Origin: Forficula auricularia
Lineage: Eukaryota > Arthropoda > Insecta > Dermaptera > Forficulidae
Direction: 5' to 3'
NCBI GenBank assembly: GCA_024734495.1
Contig: JALMQS010000841.1
Coordinates: forward strand, 2,356,662-2,420,661
DNA: 64,000 nt
The stretch's first letter is position 1. Every line of letters begins with the position of its first letter. Positions 1 through 12,748 of the stretch are shown one piece after another. Below the pieces are notes generated by a model. It saw nothing but the letters and a program-made list of their open reading frames with translations, had not been told where the DNA came from and made no database searches. A program made the position numbers and the translations under genes.

Positions 1-132
1 ATAAAAGAATGCACGGATCCTAGGGGGCCGTGAGCGAGTATCATAGTCTTGGACGTTTAATAAATCATCCCCCAAAGCTTACATTTTCGTCGCCAGTTGG
101 CGCTAAAGTCGTGACGCACGGTCCCTATAGAA
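1..132 (-). mobile_element. TIR element (MITE) end, cut by the window edge
   Basis: This stretch is closely similar, on the opposite strand, to 42866-42990. Both carry a terminal inverted repeat reading GGGACCGTGC next to TA. Here the terminus is GCACGGTCCC at about 119-128, followed by TATA. The other end of the copy lies outside the window. The match to a second copy with both ends supports a small non-autonomous DNA transposon. Confidence 0.75.
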
Positions 133-1305
133 ACTGTCTTGAAAATGCATCTCTGTCAGAGAGTCCATTAGGATGGTAATGTTAGGCGAGGAAATCTACA
201 AGTTTTTATATTATTATTTAATCTATTTTACTTAATTCAAATAATATTATTTTAACTTACATAGGTGAAGGATGAAAGATACAAACTAAAAAATTTAATT
301 TCGTCCTGGGGTGTAGTATTTGATGCTTGTAAAATATACCAACTGAGTTTAGAAAAAGTAAACAATAAACAGGTTTTATGGGTGCTAGAGTCAAAACACT
401 GGAAAAACCAATGCTCGGTGTGTATGATCACTGCTATATCTCAACATCAAAAAGTCATATAACAAATAAATTCGAAACCTAAGCTAAGTTTTAGTTAATG
501 ACAGTATGGTTAGCTTTTGGTCAAAATCGACACCCCCCCGCTTGTACCACTTTGCTACATGTTTGTGGTGGCTTTTATTTATTTTTTAAACTTTTTTTTT
601 AAATTACTTTGCTTAACATTATCTCTCTCAACTTCTGCGCTGGGTATTCTTTACCTTGATTGAAACACTCTGGAGGGACTATTTTGAACAGAGAAAAGAT
701 TTCAAAGAATAAGAGGTTGTAAGCAAATGTCATGTGTTGGGTGCACACCAGTTGATTTTTCAAAATCAAGATCTACTTCTACATATTTCATATGTTGTTA
801 GCAAACTGTTTTATTAGGTACTTATTACTTTTAGAATGATGCAATATTCAGATATAATAAATAATTCGCTGGAAACTTGTTTATTTGAAACTTAACAGGA
901 ATAAAATTAGATCTATATATCATAATTTGCAAAAGTTTCCGAACCCTCTCGAGTAAACCCCTTAGAGATAGTCAACTAATCATACACGCATCTACGATAT
1001 TTATTCGATTAATATTAATACAAAATCCTCACCTTAAAGGAAAGTCGTTTCATGGTAACTTGGATATTAATATTAATATTAAAAATACATTTTCATACTC
1101 GAAAAAGAGAAATTTGTAAAATGAAGAATCTTATTTCATTCTTAATACATGACGAATCTTACTTCTACCATTATTAAGTCGGTATTGAGTGCTAATTGAA
1201 TTAATGCATATTATATAACTAAAAACTCTTTACAGTGAGACAGCTTAAAAAGGGTTAATCAATTCACATTAGAGCTCCGTGTAATAAGTACAGAAACGAC
1301 ATCAT
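133..1305. other. AT-rich stretch without recognised features
   Basis: No gene or repeat copy recognised. Short open frames here (for example 265-462) begin at non-ATG codons and have no recognisable domain. A short TATTAATATTAATATTAA run lies near 1065-1082. Confidence 0.5.
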
Positions 1306-2165
1306 TTTTAACCGACTTCAAAGGAGGAGGTTCTCTATTCGACTGATTTTTTTGTGTCTATGTTACCTCATATCTCCGCTAATGGTGAACCGATTTTGAA
1401 AAAAAAATGCATTGGATTCAGTCTAGCTTCCGATTGGTCCCGTTTTTTTTTTTTATTGGCATTGGACCTTGTTTGATATGTTTGTTCAGGCATAACTTCT
1501 TTGTTTATAAACCGATTTTAATGATTCTTTTTTTATTGGAAAGAGGGTAACTTAGGGGTGGTACCATATTAATTTGGTCAAGTTCTGAAGATATGATCAA
1601 TGACAAAATAACGTAAATCTCCAATTCTTATGACCAAATAATCGAAATTATAATAAATAAAATCTTTTATAAAAAATATCTTAAAACATTCATTTAAAAC
1701 CCGCAAACGTTTCGAGAGAATTTCTATATTTATGAATTGAATTTTATTATCATTTTCTGATTCATTCGCCCGACGCTTTCTCTTATGAGATGCATATAAA
1801 GTATTATCTTAAGTCACTATTAATAACATCACTAAAAAGAGAAAAATAAAAATAATTTTTATAAATAAAAAATAAAACCTACTTCAAAAAAATTAAATTC
1901 AACAAATAAAACTTAAAAATCAAATAAAATACACTAAAAGGTCGCATTCGACGGATCTTACTAAGTACGTTTGGCGAGTACGCTCGCTTATAGGTATAGT
2001 TTGTTTGGCACAGACTTCAAAAAGTAATTTCATGTTAATATTTCGTCGTTTAGTTGTAACTAAATAAGATAATTATTTTAAACCTTTTAGTGTATTTTAT
2101 TTGATTTTTAAGCTATTATTATTTTATTTGTTGCATTTAATTTTTTTGAAGTCGGTTTTATTTTT
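1306..2165. mobile_element. ACCGACTTC-type TIR element, copy 1
   Basis: The element opens with TTTTAACCGACTTCAAAG at 1306-1323 and closes with TTTGAAGTCGGTTTTATT at 2145-2162, which are inverted copies. A second, inner inverted pair lies at 1870-1941 and 2089-2165. The centre (about 1942-2060) carries a shared piece containing CGACGGATCTTACTAAGTACG. Two related copies are at 26314-27250 and 27834-28935. Near 1706-1735 there is a decayed hairpin-CGAAAC motif on the minus strand. No transposase frame is visible, so it is non-autonomous. From memory, very similar openings (ACCGACTTCAAA then GGAGGAGGTTCTC) are common in other insects. Confidence 0.8.
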
Positions 2166-2959
2166 TTTTATAAAAATTATTAATAAACAATTCAGTGACT
2201 TTTATTACTCATTTAAGTTTCAGCATTAAAATTAAATGTTTTTTATTTTATTTTATTTTTTTAATGCTTAGACATTCATAATGTAAATATAAAGTTAATA
2301 GAACTGATCTTTATTAAATATCACTAGCGAAGTGACTATTCTGGTCGACTATAAGGAACATAGACTCAAGATCTAATCTATAATAATTTTAAGGACCCCT
2401 CCGAGAACTCTCCTTTTCAACCGGGATTCACCCTTGCTAACTAACAAATAATAACCACCTTCACTTCTGTGGATCTCAATATCTTAACTGGAATTCACCC
2501 TCGTTAGCTCCAACTCCTACTTGCTTTTATTTCTCTTCCCAAATTCGCCCCTTTACATCTCTTAAATCACAGCTCAACCCTTTGGGTATACCCTAAAATA
2601 TTACACTTAAAATATTACTTTTTCGTTTTATACAGTTAAGACTTATTAACCCAAGATTTCACTTAATTGTATGCAGTACACTCAGCAGACGAAGCTTGTT
2701 TATATTATCTATCTGTATTCCAATCTGTAACCCATTATGGAAGGTCGTAGAAAATCTGTTCGTACGAGATTTAAATCTATCAACATTTTTGTAAATATCT
2801 TGTTGCTAACTTCATAGAGATAATGTAAACGATGTACCTTGTATTATAAAATCCAACTATGTAAACTATAAAATTCTTGATATGTGGATTAATTGTTATT
2901 TATTATTGTTATTATTATTATCATTTATTTTGTCAATATGTTTCACTTTATGGTTTTTA
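2166..2959. other. No gene seen; pyrimidine-rich and TTA-repeat patches
   Basis: The strand is rich in C and T from about 2395 to 2600, and a TTATTA-type microsatellite lies at about 2893-2930. Nothing coding was recognised. Confidence 0.5.
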
Positions 2960-3087
2960 AAAACATTTAATGCTCAGTCCGACATGGGGCGCTAAGGTCG
3001 TCAGTGGGTTGGTTTTTTGACTGGACTGTACTTGGAGTCTATATAAGCTTGACCGACACGTGATTGGCTCAGTTAACCTATAATCGG

Positions 3088-3200
3088 AGTGTGTGCTAAT
3101 ACTTGAGAACGATCGCAGAATAAGTCGATCGAAACATCGTAGTTATATTATATTATTTATTCGTGTTCAATAAATAATTCTAATTAATTATGTGTGATTT
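3088..3200 (+). mobile_element. Solo copy of the 79-bp hairpin repeat
   Basis: The segment contains CGATCGCAGAATAAGTCGAT followed by CGAAACATCGTAGTTAT and ends in TTCAATAAATAATT. It matches the units of the tandem array at 52797-53464, including the array's terminal piece with TTATGTGTGATTTA. It forms a GATCG/CGATC hairpin directly before GAAAC, like a degenerate hammerhead helix II. Confidence 0.7.
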
Positions 3201-3285
3201 ATTCAAATTTTAACATTTTTGTCTTTTTATAAAAAATCAGAACGAAAGAATCCAATACTTCAATATATATCTATTTTCTTATAAT

Positions 3286-3404
3286 TCCAGATAATACACT
3301 CGCTCTAGAAGATGTATTATTCAGCTCTTATTGTCTTTAAGACGTCTAGAAGATCTCCCAATGTCTAGAAAACATCTTCTAGGCCAAGTGTGCTAACGGG
3401 GATG
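3286..3404. mobile_element. Small palindromic MITE (CCAGATARCACACTCG family), copy 1
   Basis: The left end reads TCCAGATAATACACTCG, then TCTAGAAGATG. The right end carries the inverted form, CATCTTCTAG, then AAGTGTGCTAACGGGGATG. Sister copies are at 35506-35618 and 46446-46587. There is no coding capacity. Confidence 0.75.
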
Positions 3405-4365
3405 TTATAGATATTTATTTATTGCCTAATTTAGCTCTTGTAATACACAAATATAATATAAAAACAAATTAACTTAAAATATTTACATTATTAAGATGGA
3501 ACCAGGCCGCTAAGAACCTAGGCCTCTCCCAAGTGTTTTCAGGCCATTCTTTGTAATAGATATATGCACAAGTAAAAACAAATTTATTTAGTTAGATATC
3601 ATAAATAATGAATTTGATAAAAAGAATTGAAAATAAATTTAATCTGTGTGATTTCCTGCATTATATGAACTTATTTTGAAGATGGCCTGAAAATATTTCA
3701 CTTTGATTGCTAGTCAGCTTGAGAAATCATATCCGTTACTAGAAAAATAAAGGAAGTTCATAAAAGTGATATGAAAATGAATGATTCAGAATTTATAGCG
3801 TAGACGCAATTCAATGGCGACTTGAGAAATAATCTATTTTGATCATTCATATATGAGATTGAACATTTGTTTTTCTCTCTGTATTAGATTAAATTTTAAT
3901 ATTTATACTCTGTTTTTATAAATAATCTTGAAAAAAAATCGATCATCATCTTTAAATTCAGTTCGATTAGCTAATCTGAAATATTAGAAAATGATAGTAT
4001 AATTTTTAGAAATAGTTAATAAACTAAGATTTAAATATATATTTTTTTTCATTTACCCTATAGAATTTACTAACTAGTTCTTTTTTATGCAAAATAGGGA
4101 CTTTTTCACACTTTCAGTAATTAAAAGAAGTCCCCAGGGGTTGTCTATATGCATATTTATAATTTATTTATTTATTTTTTTAATTTAAATAAAGAAATTT
4201 TTGTGAAGATGTTTTTTTAATTAAAAAAAAACTTCTGAACGATTTATATGTTTCAATTCAAGATATCAAAGGTGTTTACTTTTGGGACATTCAATCCACA
4301 CTTTTTGGCACTTAGTCCTTGGAAATCTAGAAAAACATTATGCCAAAACTCTAGTACAGGTTTTA
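3405..4365. other. AT-rich stretch without recognised features
   Basis: No gene, RNA or repeat copy recognised. The sequence is mostly A/T with short homopolymers. Confidence 0.5.
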
Positions 4366-4513
4366 CACTTCAAATTGAACATTTTTTTATTATTATTATT
4401 TTAATATTTGTAAAATGTTCAATTTGATTTGTAAAATGTTCAATTTGATTTGTAAAATGTTCAATTTGATTTCTAAAATATTCAATTTGATTTGTACAAT
4501 GTTCAATTTGAAG
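4366..4513 (+). repeat. 21-bp minisatellite
   Basis: About five tandem copies of a 21-bp unit (TTGTAAAATGTTCAATTTGA core) run from about 4409 to 4513. An inverted single copy, TTCAAATTGAACATTTTTT, lies at about 4370-4388, so the array can fold back on its left flank. Confidence 0.85.
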
Positions 4514-5440
4514 TGAAAACGCTCTATAAAGACGTCAGTAGCACATATTTAGGCTGAAATTGAGTTTATGAACCGTTTAAACTAGTTCCACCCAACAAAT
4601 TGAGCTGAAATTTTGCACACACTTTTTGGTGCTGGGGAAAATAGAGAATGTAGTACACTCAGTTATGAAATTTTTTCATAATTTACTTGTAATTTCAACC
4701 ATATTTCATTTTACGCCTAGTACGTATACAACCTAATGTATTCTTCAGCACAGAAGTGGAATACCTTACAGGCGCGGAGTGGCGAGCATGTTTGTTAATC
4801 ACGGTCTATAAACTCAATTTAAGCCTATATATATCTATTAGAGCAATAGAATGATTATTAATATTAATATTATTATTATTAACAAGCATTTTTTAAGTCA
4901 AATCACAATATAGAATGCGGCGTTAAATTTTCCTAGAGCCGTTTGTGTGAAGGTTGTGACATTTTATATTTCCCAGAAACACAACGGCTATACCTATATT
5001 TGAATGTATAAGACTTTCTCCAACTTTTTCTTCCATTCACAATAAGAATTGATTTTTACTTCATTTTTTTTCTCTGTAAATGTTGCTCTTTCTATTTCAT
5101 TCTGAATAAATCAAATCAATAATATAAACATATCAAGAGAATAATTTATTACAAAATCCACTTTTTTTTTATTCTAATCAGAGATTTATTTGACATAGAC
5201 TCTAAGTTTAAAAAAATAAATCCTACTAGAATATCCGTGGACCTCTCTAGGGCGAGGCAGGGCGGATTCGATTAGCCATTGTCATCAAATAAATAAATAA
5301 ATAAACTAAAGCTGAATTCAATAAAAGTTTTTAGATATCAGTTTGTGTTTACTGAAAGTGAAATTTTAAATAAACACTTAGCAAAATGTAAAAGTATTTT
5401 TCCAAATATAGATATATGTAATTATTATTATTATTATTAT
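4514..5440. other. No gene seen; three microsatellites
   Basis: Simple repeats of the ATT type lie near 4858-4881 and 5420-5443, and an AAAT repeat near 5285-5305. The rest is unassigned. Confidence 0.5.
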
Positions 5441-5665
5441 TAAAGGTGACAATAATGAGTGTGTCTTCTGCTGAAAAAATAAATTTTTTAATTTATTTAT
5501 AACGAGACTATAGTTTCGAGTGCTTTGCCCTCTTCATCAGTCTATTATAATTGATTCACAGTAATTTATATGACAATTAGATACATTTCAATTCATGTGA
5601 ATCACTCTTTTATTGTATCCTTCAATTTATAAAAATTCGGCTACTCTCGGCAAAAATAAACTTTA
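5441..5665 (-). mobile_element. Ribozyme-bearing retroelement (ACTATAGT subtype), copy 1
   Basis: The segment shares its head (GTGTGTCTTCTGCTG) and the block GAGACTATAGTTTCGAG with 39655-39830, and its tail (CTACTCTCGGCAAAA) with 44332-44534 and 49452-49629. It is flanked on both sides by ATT-repeat sequence, so a target duplication is possible but cannot be proved in low-complexity DNA. The ribozyme-like core is listed separately at 5506-5540. Confidence 0.7.
5506..5540 (-). ncRNA. Hammerhead-like ribozyme core (ACTATAGT stem III)
   Basis: Read on the minus strand, 5540 to 5506: CTGATGA, an extra A, GAGGGC-AAA-GCACTC (helix II with one mismatch), GAAACTATAGTC. This gives the hammerhead order CUGANGA - stem II - GAAA - stem III - GUH. 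The stem III strand ACTATAGT is self-complementary, which would suit pairing between two RNA copies. The flanks pair through GA/TC and TTATAA/TTATAA. Activity is inferred only. Confidence 0.55.
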
Positions 5666-5703
5666 AATTATTATTATTATATTAAACAAAAGATCTCGAA
5701 ATC

Positions 5704-6300
5704 ATTTAAGGGAGTTCGGGACAGCTTATCTATCTGGTTGATCTTCGAAAAAATCTATATTTTTTGCAGAGTGACAACTTCCGCCTACTTAATTTTTTAA
5801 TAAAAAAGATTAAATAATGAGGTTAATTTTGTTTTGATTATATTAATAAAAAGAATAATGAGATAAATTTTTTCTCATTTTAAAAACATTTATTTAACAC
5901 AAAAACGATTTCAATAAATAGAGTTGGAATTCTACACTAGTGCTTTTATTATATTCTGTCGCCTCCAAATAACTTTTTATTTTTACATTTGTGAATAACT
6001 AATTAACTAGACTGTCAAATCTATTGAAAAATGTATCATTCGATTCATAAAAGTTGAATTATTGATCTGTATAAATTTGTTGAAAATGGTATAATTTGTA
6101 TAGAAGTTATAGTCCTTTTAAAAGCTCGGTCCATTTAGTTCCATGTTAAAAGGACAATTTTCAATAATTTATTTCTCGGTAATGGGACAGATGATCAACT
6201 TCAAATTTCGGGAATAAATATTTAATACATCAATGATTCGATGGTAAAAGTTTGAGAATTTTCTTATAAAAATGATAAACAGTCCCGAACCCCTTTAAAT
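5704..6300. mobile_element. ~600-bp TIR element, copy A
   Basis: The left terminus ATTTAAGGGAGTTCGGGAC (5704-5722) is the near-perfect inverse of GTCCCGAACCCCTTTAAAT (6282-6300). Most of the interior matches 8447-8975 in reverse orientation. No transposase frame is visible. Confidence 0.8.
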
Positions 6301-8446
6301 AAGCATGAATTTGGCAACGAACCATGCCTATAGGATTCTGACCGTGAAATTAAAATATTATTAAGTTGGGCAGGTTTTTACATGAATGGTCATTATGTGA
6401 AACTTGATGCTGAAAAGCGACAAGATTTAGTCTAAAACCACTCTTTTCACAGAAATACTGCATTTCAACAAAACATTTTCTTATTCTTCACATTGATTGT
6501 TTCTATGATAAGAGTATTACAGTAGTAATAGCTGAATAAATAGCATCATTAAAGTTTTCGCGTCGCAGTATTATATCAGTCTAACAGTATTTCCATCTGT
6601 GCAGAGTCCATTATCGTGCTAGATAATAGTTCTATTAAATTTAGAAAAATAAGCCATTCGACGAACTAGACAGCTCGCTTTTTTAAAATAAACTGACTTG
6701 ATTAATGACACATATATAAATCTTCATAAGATTTATCAGTGATGTGGAACCCAATCACAATTATTCATTTATATTAACAAGATATATAATACTTGTACTG
6801 TCTGGTAAATCGATTAAATAAATAATGATAATTAATTAAAATTACTCTATTTATTTATTTTATGTAACTTCAAAAACCCTTAAATTTATAAAATTTGAAT
6901 AATAATTGTAAGCCGTGAATAATTATTTTTGTGACCTGGTCCTGATTGAAACCTAGGTATTTTCTATTTTTACAACTTATTTTATAAATACTCTGGAGAA
7001 AAGAATTCTTTTTAATTTCCAATTCTTTAAGATTCAAGTCTATAAATACCCTCAATTTCAATCCAACGCCTGGATCTTCTCAATCATTCTTTTTTTCTAA
7101 GATTATAAGAGTCTATTTAGACTTAAACAATAGCTCATTGACAAAAAGTAATAAGTAACTACTATTGAAAATTTAATCCTGCTTTTTTTACTATCATTTA
7201 ATCGTTCTAATTGATTTTTTCTCATTAATCAAATACTTTTATACTTATATTAAATTAAATGGAAACGAATATAAATATAGTTATTCAGTTATGGAAACAT
7301 AATTCCATATTTGTGTCTTTGGCCATATAAGTAATGGTGCAACGATGGCAGAGTGGAAAAATAATTTAAATCATAGGGAATTATAATATAAATAAAAAAA
7401 ATTACTTTTCGTTAAGTGGACTGTATCTAGGTTTAATAAATTTTATATAAAATGATGATAAAATATGAACTTTAAGATGAATACAAGTGATGGTAGAAAT
7501 AAATTAAATCTATAGAAATAAAGATAAAAGGTTTGAAAAATGAATGTTAAAAATTTAACTAATTGCAAGATACAAATATCCACAAAAAAATATAAACAAA
7601 GTTTATAAATATATATAAATTATATAAAAAAAGTAATAATATAATTAATAAAATTTAAGGGTGAAGAAAATGGACAAAATTCAAGGTACTCAGCACCACC
7701 TATAGTTTCGAGAAGTCAATTTGCTAGCACCAAGTAAGATGATAGAATTTTTTAATGGATATTTTGCAATTTTATGATTTGTCAATATAATAAAAAATAA
7801 AAATAAAAAATAGGGGATATTCCAATGCTCATATTTTTATATATATCGTCAGGTGTGAAAAATAAAATCTTTATTTGGTTCCATGGTTAGTCATTTAGCA
7901 GATAATGTCATGAGGAAAACCATTTAATTCAAAGAAAAAATAAATATAATTCAGAAATTTAGATATTAAGTTATTTATCTTGGTTGTCCTTCGTGTGTAG
8001 TCATATCTTGTCTTTCCTAGAATTTGTTTTCATCATTATATCTTTTTATCATCTAGCACGATAAAAAAGAGCAAAAACAACGATATATTAAGATAGGGAG
8101 AAAAAAATTTCAATATTATTAAAACATTTTTTTATAATAATATATATTAATTAGTTATATTTTTAATATGTCTTTTCATTTGATCAAATATATAAACAAA
8201 ATTTTTGTATTAAACGTGTTGGGCAACAATTTTCATATTTACGAAACCTTAGCTTAAAAAATTATAAAAATAATAAATACAAATGTTTTATAAACGATCT
8301 TTTATAACGAGTTACCAAAATTAAACACGAGAAAGCAACCAATTTGATACGCTATACAAACTCAAATTCGCATCTAACTCAATATGACTTGCATTTGTGG
8401 GGAGACGCCTCTAATTACCATATATACTCTTGTCATCATGAATTCA
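6301..8446. other. AT-rich stretch without recognised features
   Basis: More than 2 kb with no recognisable gene, RNA or repeat copy. The short open frame at 6870-7061 (minus) is lysine- and leucine-rich, as expected of random AT-rich sequence. Confidence 0.5.
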
Positions 8447-8975
8447 ATTAAAGGTTCGTGAATGTTTATCATTTTTATAAGAAAATTCTCAAATTTTTAC
8501 CATCGAATCATTGATGTATTAAATATTTATGCCCGAAATTTGAGGTTCCATTTTCGAGAAATAAATTATTGAAAATTGTTCTTTTAATTATAACTATAGC
8601 TATAGCTATAACTTCTATACAAATTATACCATTTTCAACAAATTTATACAGATAAATAACTCAACTTTTATGAATCGAATGATACATTTTTCAATAGATT
8701 TGACAGTCTAGTTAATTAGTTGTTCATAAATGTACAAAAATAAAAAGTTATTTGAAGCCAACAGAATATAACGGGAGCACTAGTGTAGAATTTCAACTCT
8801 AATTCTTGAAATCGTTTTTGTGTTAAATAAATTTATCTCAATATTCTTTTTATTAATATTATCAAAACAAAGATTTGTATTCGAAATTAACCTCATTATT
8901 AACAATTTTTTTATTAAAAAAATTTAATAGGCAGAAGTTGTCAGTCTGTAGAAATACAAAAGATTTATCTCTTAA
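8447..8975. mobile_element. TIR element, copy B (inverted to copy A)
   Basis: The reverse complement of this interval matches 5765-6290 along most of its length. A shared stretch is TGATACATTTTTCAATAGAT near 8680. The termini are eroded: only TAAAGGTTCGTGAA remains at the left end. Copy B has a short local expansion of AGCTAT near 8595. Confidence 0.75.
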
Positions 8976-9959
8976 ATCTCTTAAAATATAAAAGTGGAAG
9001 CATTTTTTGAATTCATATTGTAAAATCAAATTAAGTATCTTTGTGTTCCATACTTGTTGCAATCCTTGAGGGCAATTTTAATTACGTAATGTTAGCGATG
9101 TCCAATAAGTATATATTACTTCTAATTACTCTATTCGATTATAAAAAAATTTCAAGCAACAAGAAACTGGTTGAATTATTACTCCTTTATTGCAATATTT
9201 ACATGATTAATCATTTATTTAGATATTATTACTTTATTTCATTGCGTAATAATTAAATTAAATATTTTTGTTTTTCTTTTAATTAATCGAACTGGATCAG
9301 AGTACTTTTTAAATCTTATTAAACAATTTATATATACAATATATTTAAATATATATCTTTAAATTTTATTTATATATCTACATAAGTTATACAATATACG
9401 AAAATAATAATATTTTAAAAGAATAAAAACTGTTTTTCTTTTTTGTATAAAATGAATTTACAAATATTTCAATCTTCATTAGTCCTACCCTATTGTGATG
9501 TTTAAATGCTGGAATTCAGTTCAAACTACTTTAAGTAGTTATTATGATGAGAATTCCTAATTTACACAACCTTTTTCTGGAGACTTTAATGCAGACGCCA
9601 CTGAGACGCTTACTATTTATTTTAGGCATTGTTGCTATCTTTACTAGCAAAAATGGTTTCACAATCATTTCATATTGATTTTTCATTTAAAGATTGAATC
9701 TATATTATATTACATCTAATATTTTTTTGAAACTATATACATATTTTTTAAGGTTTGACCTTTTTAATTAGAAATATTTTGGTATTTCTCATGGGCTCAA
9801 TTACTCGATTGGATATAGAAAAATTCATTTTATTGTTATAACAAGCTAATTACATTTCAAATATAAGAATCGTCATTGTATAATTTTGTTCTGTGTCTAT
9901 TTTTGAAGATATTTAAATCACAAAATTAACAAAATTTGGTTTGCCCTACTCTGAATTTT
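8976..9959. other. AT-rich stretch without recognised features
   Basis: Nothing recognised. Overlapping small frames near 9041-9256 are composed mainly of Leu, Ile, Tyr and Asn and look random. Confidence 0.5.
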
Positions 9960-10560
9960 GAAAAGGTTTAAAAAAATATACATTAGTTTGAATATCTCAA
10001 AAAAAAAAAATATTTTTTGAATCCACTCCTTAAAGCGTCATTGATACAAAGAGGGGCCCTTATCAACTTGTTTGAGAATTTCTATTGAAAATAAATAATT
10101 AATTTTCAAAAAACTAAAATAATTTTAAATAGTATAATAGAGAGCTTGAAATCTATATTATCGTTTGAATCTCTTGAAAAAAATTACTTTTTTTAAGTCT
10201 CTCTAAAAAGGGACATTTTAAATAGTAGATTTTATAGAGAGTTTGAAATCTATATTTTCTTTTGAATATCTCGAAAAAAATTACTTTTTAAGTCTCTCTA
10301 AAAAGCGACATTGATACAAAGGGGGGACCCTTATCAACTTGTTTGTTCTAGGGAAAATAAAATATTAATTTTCAAAAATCTAAACTCATATTAAATATTA
10401 TATTTTATAAAGAGTTAAAAAAATATACTTTCGTTTGAATATATCTAGAAAAAAATTACGTTTTGAACCCTCTCCTAAAATCGACATTGATACAAAGGGG
10501 GGGGGGGCCTTATCAATTTAATTGAGAATAAAATATTATTTTCAAAAAACTATTTTATAT
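9960..10560 (+). repeat. Degenerate ~176-bp tandem array
   Basis: The block ATTGATACAAAG followed by a G-run recurs at about 10039, 10309 and 10485. Each time it is preceded by a TTTGAATATCTC-A-run segment and followed by TTATCAACTTGTTT and AATTTTCAAAAA. An extra partial unit near 10140-10230 accounts for the longer first interval. Confidence 0.8.
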
Positions 10561-10684
10561 ATTAATTTTAATCAAATACTGTTTTCATTATATAAATATC
10601 TACTTGATATTATCTTTCGAAATGATACTAGAGATAATTTAAACTGATCTTTTGTTATGTTTGTATCTTCATTCGGTAGACATG

Positions 10685-10980
10685 TTATATTGTTGCGAGT
10701 CTTCCAAGAACAGACCTCATTAGAGTACAGGGTGCCGTAAAATTTGGCATGGTGTCGGAAGAGTTGTGACGCTTAATTTGAACGAATTCTTCGAGTCGGG
10801 AGTCTCTTTCTTGTCCTGAACAAGGAGGGTGAAGATTTTTTTTTTTTTTTTCTTTTTGTTGCTCACTTGAGGAGGGATCGGCGTCGACCCGAGGCCAGCC
10901 TGGCGCCAAACTCTGTCTGCCAAGCTTGCCTTTCTCCCTCTGATCCTCCGACCTCCTTCTCTTCAATCTTCTATCTCTTT
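10685..10980. other. Locally GC-rich patch of unknown origin
   Basis: This ~300-bp patch is far richer in G and C than its surroundings and has a T15 tract near 10838-10853. On the minus strand an open frame crosses it, and CAA/GTGAGC near 10870 resembles a 5' splice donor. The frame is low in complexity (Arg, Lys, Glu) and has no ATG at its start. It could be an untranslated exon, a retroposed fragment or a repeat with no second copy in the window. No function can be assigned. Confidence 0.3.
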
Positions 10981-12580
10981 TTAGCTATTTTTCTCACTTG
11001 CAATCGTGAAACATGCTTGCTTTAAATTGATTCAATCAACTTTCAATGGTTTTTAAAATTGTACAAAAAATAGAAAACTTTTTCAAAATTCGGCTTGCTT
11101 TCTCTAAATTTTGGTGATTTAGAAATTTTTCCGGTAACGAAACTTTTCACACATAACAGGTCTATTCTCTAAAAACAGACGTTAAAAAGTAAAGTAATAA
11201 CACCAGCGTTAAAAAATACTATTCTCTAAACCAAGTTTTAACAGCGACGTTAGCATTTTAATTTTTAACACTAGATGTTAACGATCCATATGAAGATAGC
11301 TACGTTTTCTGCTTGTTCGTGTTTTTACACCCCTCGATAGTCAAACTCTTTCTGTAAAAACTCGGAAAAAATGTATAAATCTTTACTTTTTAAGACCATA
11401 AAGTTTTATGAAGAAAAAGAGACTCACTAATAATAAGTTATTTCTGTTTTGTATATTTATATAACTAACTGCAGTATAAGTTGTAGTCCTGGGAATGCAC
11501 TTGTTTTTATTCTAAAGCTTTTCAAAAATAGCCAAAAGTCTCTTAATGTCAATTTTCTCAGGTCAATATCTGAAAATGGACTGATTATTATAATATATTA
11601 TTGATATTATACTATACTATATTTGTATTAGCTCCCCCCCCCCAGGATAAAATCCTAGTTGTGCTACTGCTTATAGATCACGGTATTTTTCAGGATTTTA
11701 CTGTATATAGTATGATGCTATAAAGTATCTTATTTTAGTTTGGTTCATTTCATAAGGTAGGATTTGAAAATTTTCAAAATTAAATACTTTTTCTGCGAAG
11801 CACTAAAGTATTGAATTCTATATATTACAATTTCGTTGATATTCACATTAGAAGATTTCAAGAGTTCAGCGTTTGGTTACGTACCTTTCCAAATCGCTTT
11901 TTCCTTTTGGAAATGTAGACATTTTGACACCACGACCTTTTCGAGACCTTACTTTCTTGAGTTATTGTGTTCTAGTCACACAAACAGGAAAATAATATTA
12001 TGTTTGAAAATTTTGAAACTTCTGTAGAATTTAGACATTTTTAAAGAAGTAATTATACAAAATAATTAAGAATTTGTGGATGAATTCAAAACACTGGTCA
12101 AGCTCGCCTATCATATTGAATAATTTCACTTTCCCTGTGCATAGAGAATTTAACATGCGAGAATTTCCTTTCAAGAGTAGTTTCGAACCAATAGCCTCTC
12201 CATTTAACGATTACGTCACACTTCACATGCAACATTCCTTGAAAAAAAAAAGATTGTTTTGCATATAAATACATCTGCACGGAAAAATACCGCGGATGAA
12301 TCATTGTCAAAACATAACCGTCATTTAATTTAAATGGAAACTGAACAAAATAAAAACATCGAATTATTAGGTACTTAGATTTCTATCGATTTTACTTTTT
12401 ATCATTTTCCAAAAGTTTCAAAGTCATTTTGTGTTTTAAATAAAAATTTAGTAATATTTATTATATTTACCAAAATATAATACATTTACTAATGGTCATA
12501 AGAATATATTATAATATATTATAAATTAAACTGTTTTTCAAAACATACTAATCTATAAAAAATGGATTAGCTTCTGAAGG
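10981..12580. other. No gene seen
   Basis: Only AT-rich sequence, a C10 run near 11634-11643 and several short frames without domain or splice support. Confidence 0.5.
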
Positions 12581-12584
12581 ATTC

Positions 12585-12735
12585 ATTTTTCAACATGCCC
12601 CAATTGCAACACCCTTCCGTAGTCAAATTAGAAATAAATTGCACCACATTATTTCATATCTCCTTAAGCTCAAGAGACTGGAATTCCCTTCCTACTTCCC
12701 TCTTTTCCGAATCTTATATCAATTAAAGTTATCCT
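12585..12735 (+). pseudogene. LINE reverse-transcriptase 3' end fragment
   Basis: In one plus-strand frame the segment around 12650-12720 reads YFISPLSSRDWNSLPTSLF. This corresponds to the C-terminal SYIPITSRNWNSLPASIF region of the LINE proteins at 16847-18130 and 18121-19153. Upstream codons contain stops. It is a short, decayed piece of the same CR1/Jockey-type family. The reverse-transcriptase domain itself is absent. Confidence 0.7.
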
Positions 12736-12748
12736 CCTATTAAAGATA

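Noticed and set aside
265..462. 65-codon frame as a small gene
   Set aside because: It begins at GTG, has no domain, and lies in AT-rich DNA where such frames are frequent.
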